Assembly (NCBI RefSeq): GCF_963924675.1
Contig: NC_089222.1
Coordinates: 139,030,281-139,094,280 of the forward strand
Direction: 5' to 3'
Length of the DNA stretch: 64,000 nucleotides
Origin: Phocoena phocoena
Taxonomy: Eukaryota; Chordata; Mammalia; Artiodactyla; Phocoenidae
The translations under genes and the position numbers were made by a program. The notes beneath the pieces are model-generated. The model ran no database searches, was not told where the DNA came from, and saw only the letters and a program-made list of their open reading frames with translations. This document shows positions 1 through 10,726 of this stretch, piece after piece (position 1 is the first letter of the stretch; each line of letters begins with the position of its first letter).

Positions 1-254
1 TAAGGGGCGAAGGGATAAATTGGAAGATTGGGATTAACACATACACACTACTATATAAAAAATAGATAACTAATAGGTACCTACTGCATAGCACAGGGAA
101 CTCTACTCAGTACTCTGTAATGGCCTATATGGGAAAAGAGTCTAAAAAAAGTGTGGATATATGTATTTCTATAATAGATTCACTTTGCTGTACACCTGAA
201 ACTAACACAACATTGTAAATCAATTATACCCCAATAAAAAGAAAAAGAAAAAGA
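1..254 (+). mobile_element. L1 3' end (5'-truncated, runs off the window's left edge)
   Basis: This has the 3' UTR hallmarks of cetartiodactyl L1: a tract resembling 'atagcacagggaactctac', then 'ttcactttgctgtacacc', 'aacattgtaaatcaatta' and an AATAAA before an A-rich tail. The same tail recurs in other copies in the window. Confidence 0.85.
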
Positions 255-255
255 G

Positions 256-1560
256 GCATTCATAGAACAGAAGAGTACAGAAAGTTTGAAGAAAAATAAT
301 AATAAGAGGTATATCAGGCAAATAGTAACCAGAAGAACACTTGTGTAGCTATATTAATATGTGACAAAATGGACTAGGGCTAAAATTATTGCAAGAGATG
401 AAAGGATCACTTCATAATGATAAAAGTTTCTACTCGTCAGAAGATATAAACATGCTAAATTTATGTACATCTAATAACATGTCTCAAAATAGAACAAGAA
501 GAAATGGACACATTCACCAATGTAATGAAGGCTCTATCAGTAACAGATAGATTAAACAGACAAGAAATCAGTAAGAACACATGTATCTATACAAAGAACA
601 CAATTAACAAGCTTAATTAATATCGTGAACACGTGTCAGACACTGCATCCAAGGGCTGGGATCACATTCTTTTTAAGGACATAAAGAGTATTTATTAAAT
701 TGACTATGTACAAAATCAGCAACCAAGACTTGATAAACTCCTAAGAACTATCATTCAGTTCACATTCTCCAGCCATAACGAAATTAAATTAGAAGTCGAT
801 AACAAGGAAGATTAATAAGATGCCATGCTTTTGGAAACAAAGTCATGTCTAAATAATTTATCTGTTAATGAGCCAAGATCATAGAAACTGGATAACTCTT
901 GGAATTGAACCATAATTTAAAAACTACATATTAAAACTTGTGGGATGAAACTAAAGGGACTCTTAGAAAATTAACTCTAAATTATATTAGAAAAGAAAAA
1001 GAGGACAGAAAATGAATGAGTGAAATACCCACTTTAAGAGAAAAAAGTAACAGAAATAATCCAAAGAAAAAGAGGTAAAGAGACAATAAAGATAAAAGCA
1101 GAAAATAATGAAAGAGAAAACAATAATGTAATGGAAAGGATTAAGTCGATTCTTTGGAGGCTAATGAAATTGACCAACCCCTAATGAGATGAGCACAGTG
1201 GGAAAAAAAGATAATTTGAATAAACAGTATTAGGAATTAATGAGTGTACATACTAAAGATGCCTTGAGATGTAAAAATGTAACAAGAAATATGAATTTAT
1301 ACCAGTAAATTTGAAAATTGAGATGAAATAGACAAATTTCTAAAACATATGTAACTTCCAGAAACTGACTCAACTAGAAATAGAAAGACCTGAATAGTCC
1401 TATAACTATTAAAGAAACTAAATTGGTAGTTAAAAGACTTCATAAAAAAGAAATACTAGATGCAAAAACTGAAGTGGTTTTACTGTGGGCTCTTTTAAAC
1501 ATTTAAAGGATAGATAACTGATTGTACAGAGGTTGGAAAAAGGAAATATTCCTTTTATAA
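256..1560 (+). mobile_element. Ancient L1 ORF2 fragment (decayed)
   Basis: AT-rich sequence recognisable as degraded L1 ORF2 (endonuclease-to-reverse-transcriptase region). For example, about 1320-1440 corresponds to the conserved segment around 'gatgaaatagacaaatttct' and 'actgactcaactagaaatag', and about 1460-1520 to the segment that follows. It is full of stops and indels and has no coding capacity. Boundaries are approximate. Confidence 0.7.
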
Positions 1561-1564
1561 ATTT

Positions 1565-1990
1565 AAAAATTTTAACGAACTAATTATTTAATTAATTTTA
1601 AATTGAAGTATAGTTAATTTACAATGTTGTGTTAGTTTCAAGTGTATAGCAAAATGATTCAGTTATATGTATATACATATATGCATATAGGTATATATTC
1701 TTTTTCAGATTCTTTTCCATTATAGGTTATTACAAAACATTGAGTACAGTTCCCTGTGCTATACAGTAGATCCTTGTTGTTTACTTATTTTATATATAGC
1801 AGTGTGCACAGGTTAATTCCAAATTCCCAGCTTATCTCCCCCCGCCAACACCCCTCTATCCCCTTTGGTAACCGTAAGTTTGTTTTCTATGTCTGTGAGT
1901 CTACTTCTGTTTTGTAAATAAGTTCACTTGTATCCTTTTTTTTTAGATTCCACATATAAGTGATATCATATGGTATTTGCCTTCCTTTTA
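1565..1990 (-). mobile_element. L1 3' UTR, minus orientation
   Basis: This is the reverse complement of the cetartiodactyl L1 3' end: 'attgaagtatagttaattta', 'ccctgtgctatacagtagat', 'ctatgtctgtgagtct' and 'agattccacatataagtgat' appear in the expected reversed order. Confidence 0.85.
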
Positions 1991-2029
1991 AGCCTTGGTT
2001 TAGTTGTCTGTTGAATGGGATAGCAACAG

Positions 2030-2132
2030 TACAAAACTTTTGGGATCCTTGTGAGGATTAGAGGAGATAATGAATGGAAGTCACTTGGGGGAATAGTCAT
2101 TAAATAAACAGTAACTATTATTATTATTATGG
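2030..2132 (+). repeat. MIR SINE 3' half fragment
   Basis: It resembles the MIR 3' end, with 'tgtgaggattagaggagata' followed by an ATT-rich end including a short (ATT)n run at about 2116-2130. Confidence 0.5.
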
Positions 2133-2839
2133 ATCACACAACAGTAAAACAGAGCGTTAACATGGGGAGGTTGTCCCCGAGAGAGCCTAGCTGACAAGGC
2201 CATCCATGGTAGGGGATGTGGTAATCTTTGTAAGAGTTATTTCTCCAGGGAAGGGGTAATCATTACTCACTCTGGTTTTACAATAAACATTTAGCAATTG
2301 GCAGGATGCAGATTCATGGCAATCGGAAGTAGTTCTGAATCGTAAAAGGAAACACAGCAAGATCAGGTGGGGAGGTAATTTTTAATTATTCCACCTAATT
2401 TCAAGGGAGGGAGATTGCCACCTTGGTGCCAGTAAGAGTTAGAGCTGGGATTCACACAGCTCTGTCTAGGAGCATAGCCCCTCCTGCCTCTTTCAGTGGT
2501 TCAAGGCAGACAAATAAGACTAAAATAGGGTTTTAGGTGGATCCAAGGGTGGGTTGGGTGAAATAGTTCATCCCTCCACCAAGTATCACAGAAAATCTTG
2601 TACTTGAAAGTTTACTCCCTTTTAGTAATTTAAAATGTATCTGAGAAACAAAATACCCTGACGGAGAGTTGAACAGCAGTAGGGGGTGTTGTGTGAATGC
2701 GTGCTAGAGGTTTGGTGCTTTAGTTATTTGGAGAAGGGAGTGTCAGATGTGGTTAGGTAAGGCTTCCTGGAAGACACATTCGGGAAGCCAGAGAACGGAT
2801 GGGATGTGGGTAGAAGGAGGAAACGAGCACACATGTTAC
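2133..2839. other. KCNJ6: Intronic sequence, no feature seen
   Basis: About 700 bases with no recognisable repeat, exon or structured signal. Short open frames here lack homology and splice context. Confidence 0.5.
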
Positions 2840-3000
2840 GATGCCCAGGAACTTTGCTAGTTGTTTTTGACGTGTGATCTCATTTTATACCGCACGGCCA
2901 CCCTGAGAACCCGAGAGCAAGATACTGTTACTCTGCATTTTGTAGGTGAGAAGGCTGTGGCCTGCACTGATGAAATGATTTTCCGTAAACCAAACAACCA
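2840..3000 (-). repeat. MIR SINE fragment
   Basis: It reads like reversed MIR: 'gtgatctcattttata', then 'accctgagaa', then the 'ttttgtaggtgagaaggctg' block that corresponds to the reverse of the MIR core. Confidence 0.5.
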
Positions 3001-3459
3001 GGAGTGGGGGGATTCTAGCCAGGTTTGGAGCTCAGAGGAGAGGGGAGAAGATGGAGTATGATGGAGAGACTGGGGAATGGGCAAGGTCAGCTTCTGTTGA
3101 CCCAAGGGTACCCTAGTCCTGGCTTCCTGTTGGGTATTGCCAAGTCCCCAGCCTGGATTCTTTGGGCCGACCCTCGGCTGAACTGGACCCTCATGGTCTG
3201 AGCAGGATGGCATGACTCGGGTGCTGCTATATGATGATGGAAATGAGCGGCTAAGAAGGCTGCTGGCATCATAGGGAAAGCCTTTGCATTCTATTACAAG
3301 TCAATCACCAAAGGGATATTGCCTATAAAGTTAAATTATACATATTGAGCATTACGTTAAATATCTTTGTTTAGCTCACAGGAAACACCCTGACAAGGTC
3401 TACCTGTGAATGGCCACAGGAAGGAAAAAATTAACACATCCCCTCAGGAGGCTGACTGG

Positions 3460-3672
3460 GACCAGGAAATGTTTGACTTTACTCCCTCCCCTTTTAGTAA
3501 AAAAAGAAGCTTGAATTCTACTTCAGGCAAGATGGTTCTTTGGCACACGAGTCCATCATCTTCTCGGTCAGCTGGCTTTCTGAATAAAGTCCCTATTCCT
3601 TGCCCCAAACACTCTTTTCTAGATTCACTGGCCTGTACTGCAGCGAGAAGTATGAGCTTGGACTTGGTAACA
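3460..3672 (+). mobile_element. ERV class I-like LTR fragment (R/U5 end)
   Basis: It contains a polyadenylation signal (AATAAA at 3583-3588) in the context 'gctggctttctgaataaagt', and ends '...gacttggtaaca', a plausible LTR terminus. It aligns well with the end of the LTR at 50860-51057, so both belong to one family. No internal viral sequence accompanies it. The left boundary is uncertain. Confidence 0.65.
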
Positions 3673-3699
3673 CTGGGACATCCACCTCTACCAGCACTG

Positions 3700-3865
3700 C
3701 TGTGTCATTTCAGGCAGGTCCCCCTACCTTTCCGAGATGTACTTTCCTCATCTGTAAAATGGGAATCCAATGCTAGTACCTCTTTCATTGTTTTCCCCTT
3801 AGGAATCAAATGAGACGACAGGGGCAAAGCACCCAGACCAGAGCTGGGTGTGTAACAATAAGTGC
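3700..3865 (+). repeat. MIR SINE
   Basis: MIR-like order: 'tttcctcatctgtaaaatgg' followed by an imperfect 'gaatcaaatgagacgac' block and the '...gcaaagcaccca' segment. Confidence 0.6.
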
Positions 3866-3910
3866 CAATGAGTGTTAGTTCCTTCTGGCTCACCACCTGT
3901 ATCTCTAGGT

Positions 3911-4230
3911 CAGGGTTTCTCAACAGCACACCGTGGGTACTTTGAGCTGGATAATTCTTTTTGGCAGCTCTTTGCTCTCAGCACATAGAGCCCCAAGCTA
4001 TGCGCATCCTGTCTGGACCAGGAAGTCCAGCCCAGCCTAGGGTCAGCCAGAGCACTGGCAGAGCTCAACAGGAAGAGGCAGTAGGGGTTCTTGGATCGAC
4101 ATGGTTGGATGTCAAGCAGCATCCCCACTTTTCTCCAGCATCTCTCATCCCCCATTGTGACAACCAAGATGTCTACAAACATTGCCAAGTGTCTCTTGGG
4201 GACAAACTTGCCGCTGACTGAGAACCACTG
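3911..4230 (+). mobile_element. hAT-type nonautonomous DNA transposon
   Basis: The ends are inverted: 'cagggtttctcaac' at the left and 'ctgagaaccactg' at the right. The flanking 8-mers 'ctctaggt' (3903-3910) and 'ttccaggt' (4231-4238) match at 6 of 8 positions, as expected for an old 8-bp target duplication. The interior matches a common mammal-wide hAT-Charlie MITE ('gtgacaaccaagatgtctac...'), with extra sequence near the left end. No transposase is encoded. Confidence 0.7.
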
Positions 4231-4306
4231 TTCCAGGTCCATCTCGTGCAGTGGGGCCACATCCAAATGGGGCTTGGGCACAGGGCAAGAAACCCTCCTG
4301 CTAGGG

Positions 4307-4466
4307 AAGTGGTTCTTGCCCCTGGGTGCACATCGGAGATCCTGGGAGCTTCTCAAAAGAACTGGTGCCTGGGCTCCACCCTGAGATTCTGGTGTCATTG
4401 CCTGCGGGCGGTATTTGCTCAAAGCTCACCAGATGGTTCTGATGCCACCATAGCTGAGGACCACCG
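4307..4466 (+). mobile_element. hAT-type MITE, second family
   Basis: The ends 'aagtggttctt' and 'gaggaccaccg' are degenerate inverted repeats. The interior 'actggtgcctgggctccacc' and 'agattctggtgtcatt' match a well-known mammalian hAT MITE. No target duplication can be read. Confidence 0.6.
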
Positions 4467-4789
4467 GTGACAGGCTCCCTGTGGACCGGAACCCTCGCTC
4501 CTAGTGGCCTGACCTTGGCTGCAGGAGTGCTGGCACTTCTGTGCATGCTGAAAGCATGATGAGCACCTACTATTGTAAGATGCTCCTGAGGTCAGGAGGG
4601 CAGTTGAGGTGGCTGCTTCCTCTTCCTTGTCTGAGCCTGCTTCTCTCCAGGGAGCAGCTCTTCATCCATCCTCCCTCCTGGGCCCTTCGTTTTCTCAGGC
4701 ACAGGATTCCTCTCCAAGCCTCAGAGATGAGGGTGTGTCTCAGAACAGGGCTTCTCCTAGTCCAATGGCCAAGCCCACTTGTTTCTGTG

Positions 4790-5160
4790 GTTGGATCCAA
4801 CTCACTCATCATACCCCTGTTATGGACCAAATGCGGGGCTGGGCACCAGGATGTAGGGAGGGGTCAGACCTGAGGATACAGAGACTCTGATGTACGTGGT
4901 AACCAGATAGATGGAGGCATTTAATTTTAGAGGTGTGTTCAAGGCTAGAGGGGGCAGAGAGAAGGAAAGGGGTGCCTGGGTGAAAGTGCTGCAAGGAAGT
5001 CTTCAGAAAAGATGGACTGGGCATTGAAGGATGAATAGGAGTTTGCCAGGTGGATCAGTGGCGGCAAGAAGGGGAAGAGGCTCTCGCTGGTACTTGTCCT
5101 GTCTGGAGATGCCTGGAGGAGACTTGGAAGAGAAGACGGCTGAAGGGCAGGGTTTACCTG
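4790..5160 (-). repeat. L2 LINE fragment
   Basis: This is the reversed L2 3' region: 'gggctgggcaccaggatgta' (tail end), 'attgaaggatgaataggagt' and 'gtttgccaggtgga' occur in the order expected for a minus-strand L2. Confidence 0.6.
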
Positions 5161-5645
5161 TCTGCTTTCATGGTGTGACTCTCAGCTCTGGGGTTTCCCT
5201 TTAGTGATTACTGTCTATGCACCCACGTGAACTTGGCCTCTATCTGGGGTCCATGGAGGCAGTGAAAAACAGGCTATTCTGGAGTGTGGGGCAGGGAAGA
5301 ACCCACTAGTCCATGTGTATGCCCAGGTGTAGATGTGGAGCTCATGGGTGGCTTTCCCACCTCCAGCCCCACCTGCCCCAGCGCTGCATCTCACCTGAGT
5401 TCCCGCAGCAGACTTCTCCCCCTCTCCTGGCTGCTGGCCACACACAGGGTAACCAGCTCATCCAGGCTTGCCTGTGACACTCCCAGATTTAGCACTGAAT
5501 GTCCTACCATGTCCTGGGAAACCTCTGAATCCCAGGCAAACCTGGACAAGGGTCATCCCAGCTCACACACCAGCTGATGATCCTTTGAAAATGCACGGAA
5601 CGTCTCGCCACTCCTAGCTCAGCTCCATCCACGGCTTGCCTCTCG
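5161..5645. other. KCNJ6: Intronic sequence, no feature seen
   Basis: Unassigned sequence of about 480 bases. Open frames here have no recognisable homology. Confidence 0.45.
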
Positions 5646-5649
5646 GAGA

Positions 5650-6112
5650 AAAGACCTCAGTCCTTACAGTGGCCCGTGAGGGCTGCCAGGTCTGGAGCCA
5701 GGGGTCTCTCTCCTCTGCCCCACCCGCTCCCTCCCCTCCACATGAGCCTCCTTGCTTTTCCTAAGCCTCCTTTCACCGCAAGGCCTTTGCACTCCTGTCC
5801 TCTCTGCTTGGAACACTCTCCCCCTTAGATCTCCATGGCCCACACCTTCCCTGTCAAGGCAAGTTCTAACATTACCTTCTCAGAGAGACCTTCCCTGACT
5901 CCCCTGTCCCCTGCTCCAGAACCCCGTTTCCCACTTCCTTTTCCTCTGTGCACCTCCCACCCCGACCCATGTACTTTCTCACTTGGCGTCTCTCTCCCAC
6001 TCCCTTGCATGTAAACACATGAGAGCCAGAGCCTGCTTCACTCACTGCTGTGTCCACACTGCCTAGAACACTGCATAGTATATGCTCAGTTAATGACGAA
6101 TGAATGCATAAA
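5650..6112 (+). repeat. L2 LINE 3' end
   Basis: A good match to the L2 terminal segment: 'caaggcctttgcactcctgt', 'tcagagagaccttccctgac', 'tcactgctgtgtccacactg', 'cctagaacactgcata', ending near 'aatgaatg'. Decayed, non-coding. Confidence 0.85.
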
Positions 6113-7134
6113 ATCCAGACAACTTGCTCCATTGGGGTGGCCAAGGAGGGGCAAGGGTGGCTCTCCCCAGACAGCCCCCCAACCCCCAGCCTCCCAGGTG
6201 GGCTCAGGCTGCCCTGCTTGGAGCTGCCAGGTGCCCTGGGCTTAACTCAGTGGACGTCCTTCACATCATGTTCTAAGTGTCTTGCTTGGACTGAGCCCAG
6301 GAGGCCTCAACCGTGTTTTATTTACTGTCCTATTACTGCCTCTGGTCTAGGGTCAGCACAAACCCCACAGCCCTTTCCTTTCATTATCTGGAGTTTCAGA
6401 GGTGATGGCTATACCTCAGAGATACGGATGCCCACAGAATAAGCCTCAGTGATGTTTTCCAGCGGCTGACTGCACTGGTTTTAGAAACTGTCCGCCAGCC
6501 CCATGGACACCTCGGCTGCGCTGTGTGGCCTCTGCACCACCAGGTGGCGCACACACTCGCGCGTCTTTCAGGGATGGTCAGACGGTCCAGGTTGCTTTCG
6601 GTCGCTGCTGACAGCGCTGGGGAAAGAGCACCCGGCTGTCACCGCGAACGCCATGCAGGAAAGGTGCTGTCGCAGGGAAACCTCGGGCTGCACCTCGGGT
6701 CCTCGGGACCCCACCATCTCTGGGAGGAGCTGTTCCCTGATCTCTCCTTGGTCCCGGGATTTGGGAGGGGACGGCTGCAGTGATGAATTTAGCCCCGGGT
6801 GCCTTAGTCTTAGGCCGCCTCCTCTCTGCCCCAACCTGAGCAGAAGTTTCCAGCCCCAAGGAGAGGGTGTGTGATAAGAGAGGAGGCCTTGACCTCTAGA
6901 TTCAGACCCTGGAGGCTGTCACTAGAGGCCTGCGCTTCTAGAAGCAATAGCAAACCAGCAAGCTGACTCTTACACGATTTCCGTGTACTGGAGGAGAAGA
7001 ATTTGGAGGTCTGCCCCTGAGAAGTCTGTCAGTGTTACCCCCATCCCCCAATTCCTGTTGCTAGAGTCATCTATAGGGCGGACGCCCCTGCAGTCCCCAT
7101 GTCCATGGGAGGCGGTGCACTAACCCTGCCCGAG
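6113..7134. other. KCNJ6: Intronic sequence with scattered CpGs and a CTCF motif
   Basis: No gene or repeat is recognised. The part from about 6500 to 6720 is richer in CpG than its surroundings and carries the CTCF-like motif listed separately. Confidence 0.45.
6537..6550 (+). promoter_or_regulatory. CTCF-like binding motif
   Basis: CCACCAGGTGGCGC fits the 14 core positions of the vertebrate CTCF consensus. It lies in a local CpG-containing patch. Occupancy cannot be judged from sequence. Confidence 0.5.
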
Positions 7135-7137
7135 GCA

Positions 7138-7312
7138 ACTGTCAGATTTCCTAACTGTGGCTTGGACCACCACCCCTCACGTGTGATCCCCACGACTAGC
7201 AGTGGCAGCATCCCCTGGGAGCTGGTTGGAATGCAGAACCCAGACCTACTAAGTCGGAATCTGCCTGTCAACACCATCCCCAGGAGACTCGTGGGCATCT
7301 GAAAGTTGACCT
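7138..7312 (+). mobile_element. hAT-type MITE, third family (MER5-like)
   Basis: The blocks 'gcagcatcccctgggagctg', 'cccagacctactaagtcgga' and 'tccccaggagactcgtgggc' follow the order of a well-known mammalian hAT MITE. Ends are decayed. Confidence 0.65.
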
Positions 7313-7799
7313 GTGCTGGGAGAGGCCGGATGCAGGGCCCGTGGTCTGAGGGCAGTAAGCAAGGTTGGCGATGCCTGCAGCCTGGAGAGCTGACCGCTGG
7401 GTCAGAGGCTGAGAGAGGGCTGTGGGCCCTTCTTCCAGGAGGTGGTGCTGCCATGGGTCAGGCCTGTGTCCTGTGACCCCAAGGAGCTCATAGTCGGGTG
7501 GCAGATGGGCTCTAAGCTCCCCAGGGCAGGCCTTGTCCTCTGGCCACCATTGTATCCCGCTACCAGCCGACACTGGTCACCTGATAAATCACTGTGGAAC
7601 GAAGCATGAACATGGATGAACAATCCCAGGGCCCAGTGGAAGGGCCCCCGAGGGCTGTGGGCATGTGCACAGGGTCCTGGGCGTCTGGAGGACACTGGCA
7701 TGTTAGTGAGGGGCTGTGCCCATGGTGGGCCTGTAGGGAGGGCGACAAGTGAATGAACAAAACAACAGGAAAGCAGAGGGGTCGACCTTCCTGCCTGAG

Positions 7800-7970
7800 C
7801 AGTCGTTCTCAGTGGGTAGCTTTGCCCACCCCCAGTGACTGGCCACTTCTGGAGACACTTTTGATGGTTACAACTGGGGGAGAGCTGCTACAGGCAACTG
7901 GAAGGTAGAGGCCGGGGATGCTGCTGCAAAACACCCTACAACACACAGGATGGCTCCATAACCAAAAGCC
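7800..7970 (-). mobile_element. hAT-type MITE (same family as 3911-4230), minus
   Basis: It begins 'cagtcgttctcagtgggtag' and continues 'tctggagacacttttgatgg', 'ttacaactgggg' and 'gaggccggggatgctgct'. This is the reverse complement of the family at 3911-4230. Confidence 0.7.
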
Positions 7971-8785
7971 TCAGATGTGAGCAGCGCCAAGGTGGAGGAA
8001 CCGTGCAAGAGAGCAGAGGGCCTCTGTCCACATCGCTGGAGATTTCCTGTCTCACAGTGGCTCTGCATCTCCCTCACAAGCTCCACTTTCTCCAGCGCTG
8101 TGGCCTGAGACCTTAAGAGGAGTGACTGCAGCTCTGGTCCCAGTTGACTGTAAGGGTAGGGCTCTTGGCTAGGCTGAGGCTGTCCCCGGGAGTTCTGTCT
8201 GTTCAGTGGCTGAAATCCATCATTGGTTCTAGACAATTTCCCCAGATGCCAGCATGCCGGCAGTGCCCACCACCCTGCTGGCCTTGGACAGTTGCCTCTG
8301 ACTGCAGGACCCATCCCTCCTGTGGCTTAAGGCAAGCTCCAACCTGCTGCTCTGGGACAGCCTGGGGGCTGGGGAGGAAGAGGACTTCTGTAAACACAGC
8401 CCGGGGACAATGGCTTTTCCATGGCAACAGCTCAGCGCTGGGTCTGCTCACACGTGGGGCATATGCAGCCTGTGTCCTACCCAGACAGCAAGTTGGCCAA
8501 GAGAGTTTATTTTCAATCCTTTGGGGGAAAAACAATAATATTGCTCAAGAGAATGAAATCCTTGGGTTTGTGAAATAGTGGTGATTTTATTTGCCCTTTC
8601 ATTTCTTCTGTCCTTCTCCTGTTTTTTTCTCCCCTTTTGTTGTTGTTTGTATTAAAATTTTACATTTTGTTTTTCATATGGTTTTACCCTGATTAGGCTA
8701 TTTTCCATAACATTTTTCTTTAGTAAATTTCTCTAGAATACATATTAATAGTTAATCTTATTTTTATATGACTGTTATAAGGTCC
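7971..8785. other. KCNJ6: Intronic sequence, no feature seen
   Basis: About 800 bases without a recognisable repeat. The last 200 bases are T-rich. Confidence 0.4.
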
Positions 8786-8805
8786 ATGAGATCAGGAGCT
8801 GTGTC

Positions 8806-9054
8806 TCTCCATCCAGCCATTCACCCATCCATCTCCCCATATACCTACCAACCTAACCATTCATACATCCAATCATTTATCCAACCATCATCCATTCATC
8901 ATCCAACCATCATCCATCCATCCATCCATCCATCCATCCATCCACTCATTTATCTCCCCACCCACCCACCCATCAATTTATCAACCCATTCATTTGCTCA
9001 CCCATCCATCAACTCATTCATCCAGGCAGCCAACCGTCCAACCATTCGTCTGTC
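8806..9054 (+). repeat. (CATC)n / (CCAT)n microsatellite with degenerate flanks
   Basis: The core 8911-8944 is 34 bases of uninterrupted CATC repeats. Imperfect variants (CATT, CACC, CGTC, CATA) extend it to about 250 bases. It directly abuts the 3' terminus of a minus-strand L2. Confidence 0.9.
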
Positions 9055-9565
9055 CGTCCATCTACTCATCAGCAAACATTTGGAGTGCCTGCTGTCTGCC
9101 CGGCCCACACAAATATCCTTCTAGTGGAGGGTATAAATTCACAATACAATGTGTTAAATGCAACCTGAGTGGTATGTACAAAGTCCTATGGGGTCAGAGA
9201 GAAGTTGCTGGCTAACTTGGCGGGTAGTCAGAAAGATCTCAGAGAAGAGAGATTTATCAGGAACGCCTGGGAGGATAAGCGGAGAGCAGTGGAACCAGCA
9301 TTTAGGTAGAAGGAACAGCATTTAGTGAGTGCTTCATTGGGGCTGAGGCATGGGTTGCTGAAGTGAAGGTGAGGGCAGAGATGATACTGGACAGGTAAGT
9401 TAGGTGTACATTGCGAAGGGCCTTCAGTGACATACCAGGGAACTTGCACTGAATCCTCTAGACAGTGGGGAGCTATTGAAGATCTGAGGAAGTGAGTGAT
9501 GTGGTCAGCACTGTGCTTTAGATAGATACCTCTGGGTGCAGGGAATAATAGTTGGGAATTATGGC
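9055..9565 (-). repeat. L2 LINE 3' segment
   Basis: Reversed L2: 'gcaaacatttggagtgcctg' (3' tail), 'ggaacagcatttagtgag', 'gcgaagggccttcagtgaca', 'ggggagctattgaagatctg' and 'agtgagtgatgtggtcagca' occur in order. A 116-residue open frame inside it is decayed L2, not a gene. Confidence 0.8.
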
Positions 9566-9814
9566 TTCTCCACAGCAAAGTCAGAGAGAGGTGGAGAGTG
9601 CTCTCTTAAGTGACTAAAAATTCTCTGGGAGGTTTAGAAACCTCTGTTCTAGGGTCCTAAGATTGCTTGTGGCGCAATTCCCAGCAACACATGGAAAGCC
9701 ACTATGATAGGTGGTGGTGCCTGGACCTGGAAGGGAGTATAACAGGACCAGCTACAGAGTTTTGCATGTGTGGTTGAGAGACCCATGTTATCCAGTAAAC
9801 TTAGGGATGATGAC

Positions 9815-9904
9815 CATAACCGTGAAGTACATGGCCTTTGGAGCCAGACTGAGTGATCCAGATCATAGCTCCAACATTTACATGCTTTGCTATTCCCCCT
9901 TCAA
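9815..9904 (+). repeat. MIR SINE, 5' part (split element)
   Basis: 'gtacatggcctttggagcca' and 'gactgagtgatccagatcat' are the MIR promoter-proximal part. The rest of the element resumes near 10350 after an inserted LTR-like repeat. Confidence 0.6.
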
Positions 9905-10345
9905 GAGTTGGAGCCTAATTTCCCTCCCCATAAGTGTGAGCTGGACTTAGTAACTCATTTCTAGTGAAGAAGTGATGATGTGTGACTTCAGAGATGAGGT
10001 CATTCAAGGCACTGAGGTTTCTCTCTGTCTTTTTTGGACCACCAGCTTTGGGGAAAACTATCTGTGATGTTGTGAGGACACTCAAGCAGCCTATAGAGAG
10101 ACCCACAAGGCAAGGAACTGAAGCCTCCAGCCAACAGCCACATGGAAGCGGATCCTCCGGCCCCGTCAAGCCCCTGGGAGACTGTAGCCCTGGCTCATCT
10201 GCAGTCCCATGAAAAACCCCGAGCCAGAACCATTCAGCTAAGCAGCTCTTGGTTCTCGATGTACAGAAACTGTGAGACAACACCTACTTGTTGTTTCAGC
10301 CACTAAATTTTGGGGTACGTTTTTGTGCCGCAGTAGAGGACCAGT
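9905..10345 (+). mobile_element. Ancient LTR-like repeat inserted in a MIR
   Basis: It ends with an LTR-style tail, 'gaaactgtgagacaac' then 'gttgtttcagccactaaatt' and 'ttggggtacg', typical of old ERVL/MaLR-class LTRs. The family was not identified with certainty. Confidence 0.5.
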
Positions 10346-10540
10346 ACGGAAGCCCTGTGCCCTTGGACAAGTGAATTAAATCTCTGCTTCCTCACCCACA
10401 GAATTAGGGTGATAATAACAGTGTTTCCATCATAGAGGGTCAATAACAATTCTGTGAGTTAGTCCATAGAAAGTACTTAGCACAGTACCCAGCATGCAGT
10501 AATTGCTCAATCGGTGGTGGTTAGTTTTAACTATTGCTGG
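10346..10540 (+). repeat. MIR SINE, 3' part (split element)
   Basis: 'cttggacaagtgaattaaat', 'ctgcttcctcacccacagaa' and 'agtacttagcacagtaccca' continue the MIR begun at 9815. Confidence 0.7.
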
Positions 10541-10578
10541 TAGTCATTGCATGAATTTGGGGCAAAAGTGGAAGAGTG

Positions 10579-10715
10579 TGCAAGAGGGAGGAGATATGAG
10601 AATACATGTATATGTATAGTTGATTCACTTTGTTATACAGCAGAAATTAACACACCATTGTAAAGCAATTACACTCCAATAAAGACGTTAAAAAAAAAAC
10701 TTAAAAAAAAAAAAG
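10579..10715 (+). mobile_element. Young L1, strongly 5'-truncated, with TSD
   Basis: About 135 bases of L1 3' end ('ttgattcactttgttataca', 'acaccattgtaaagcaatta', AATAAA, A-rich tail). The target duplication GTGGAAGAGTG is present at 10568-10578 and 10716-10726. Confidence 0.9.
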
Positions 10716-10726
10716 GTGGAAGAGTG

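Noticed and set aside
3406..3813. A 135-residue plus-strand open frame
   Set aside because: It runs across an ERV LTR fragment into a MIR, so it is a chance fusion of repeat sequences. No viral coding region accompanies the LTR.
8768..9124. A 118-residue Pro/His/Ser/Ile-rich open frame, or a CRISPR-like array
   Set aside because: It is a translated CATC microsatellite. There are no constant repeats with unique spacers, and this is a mammalian genome.
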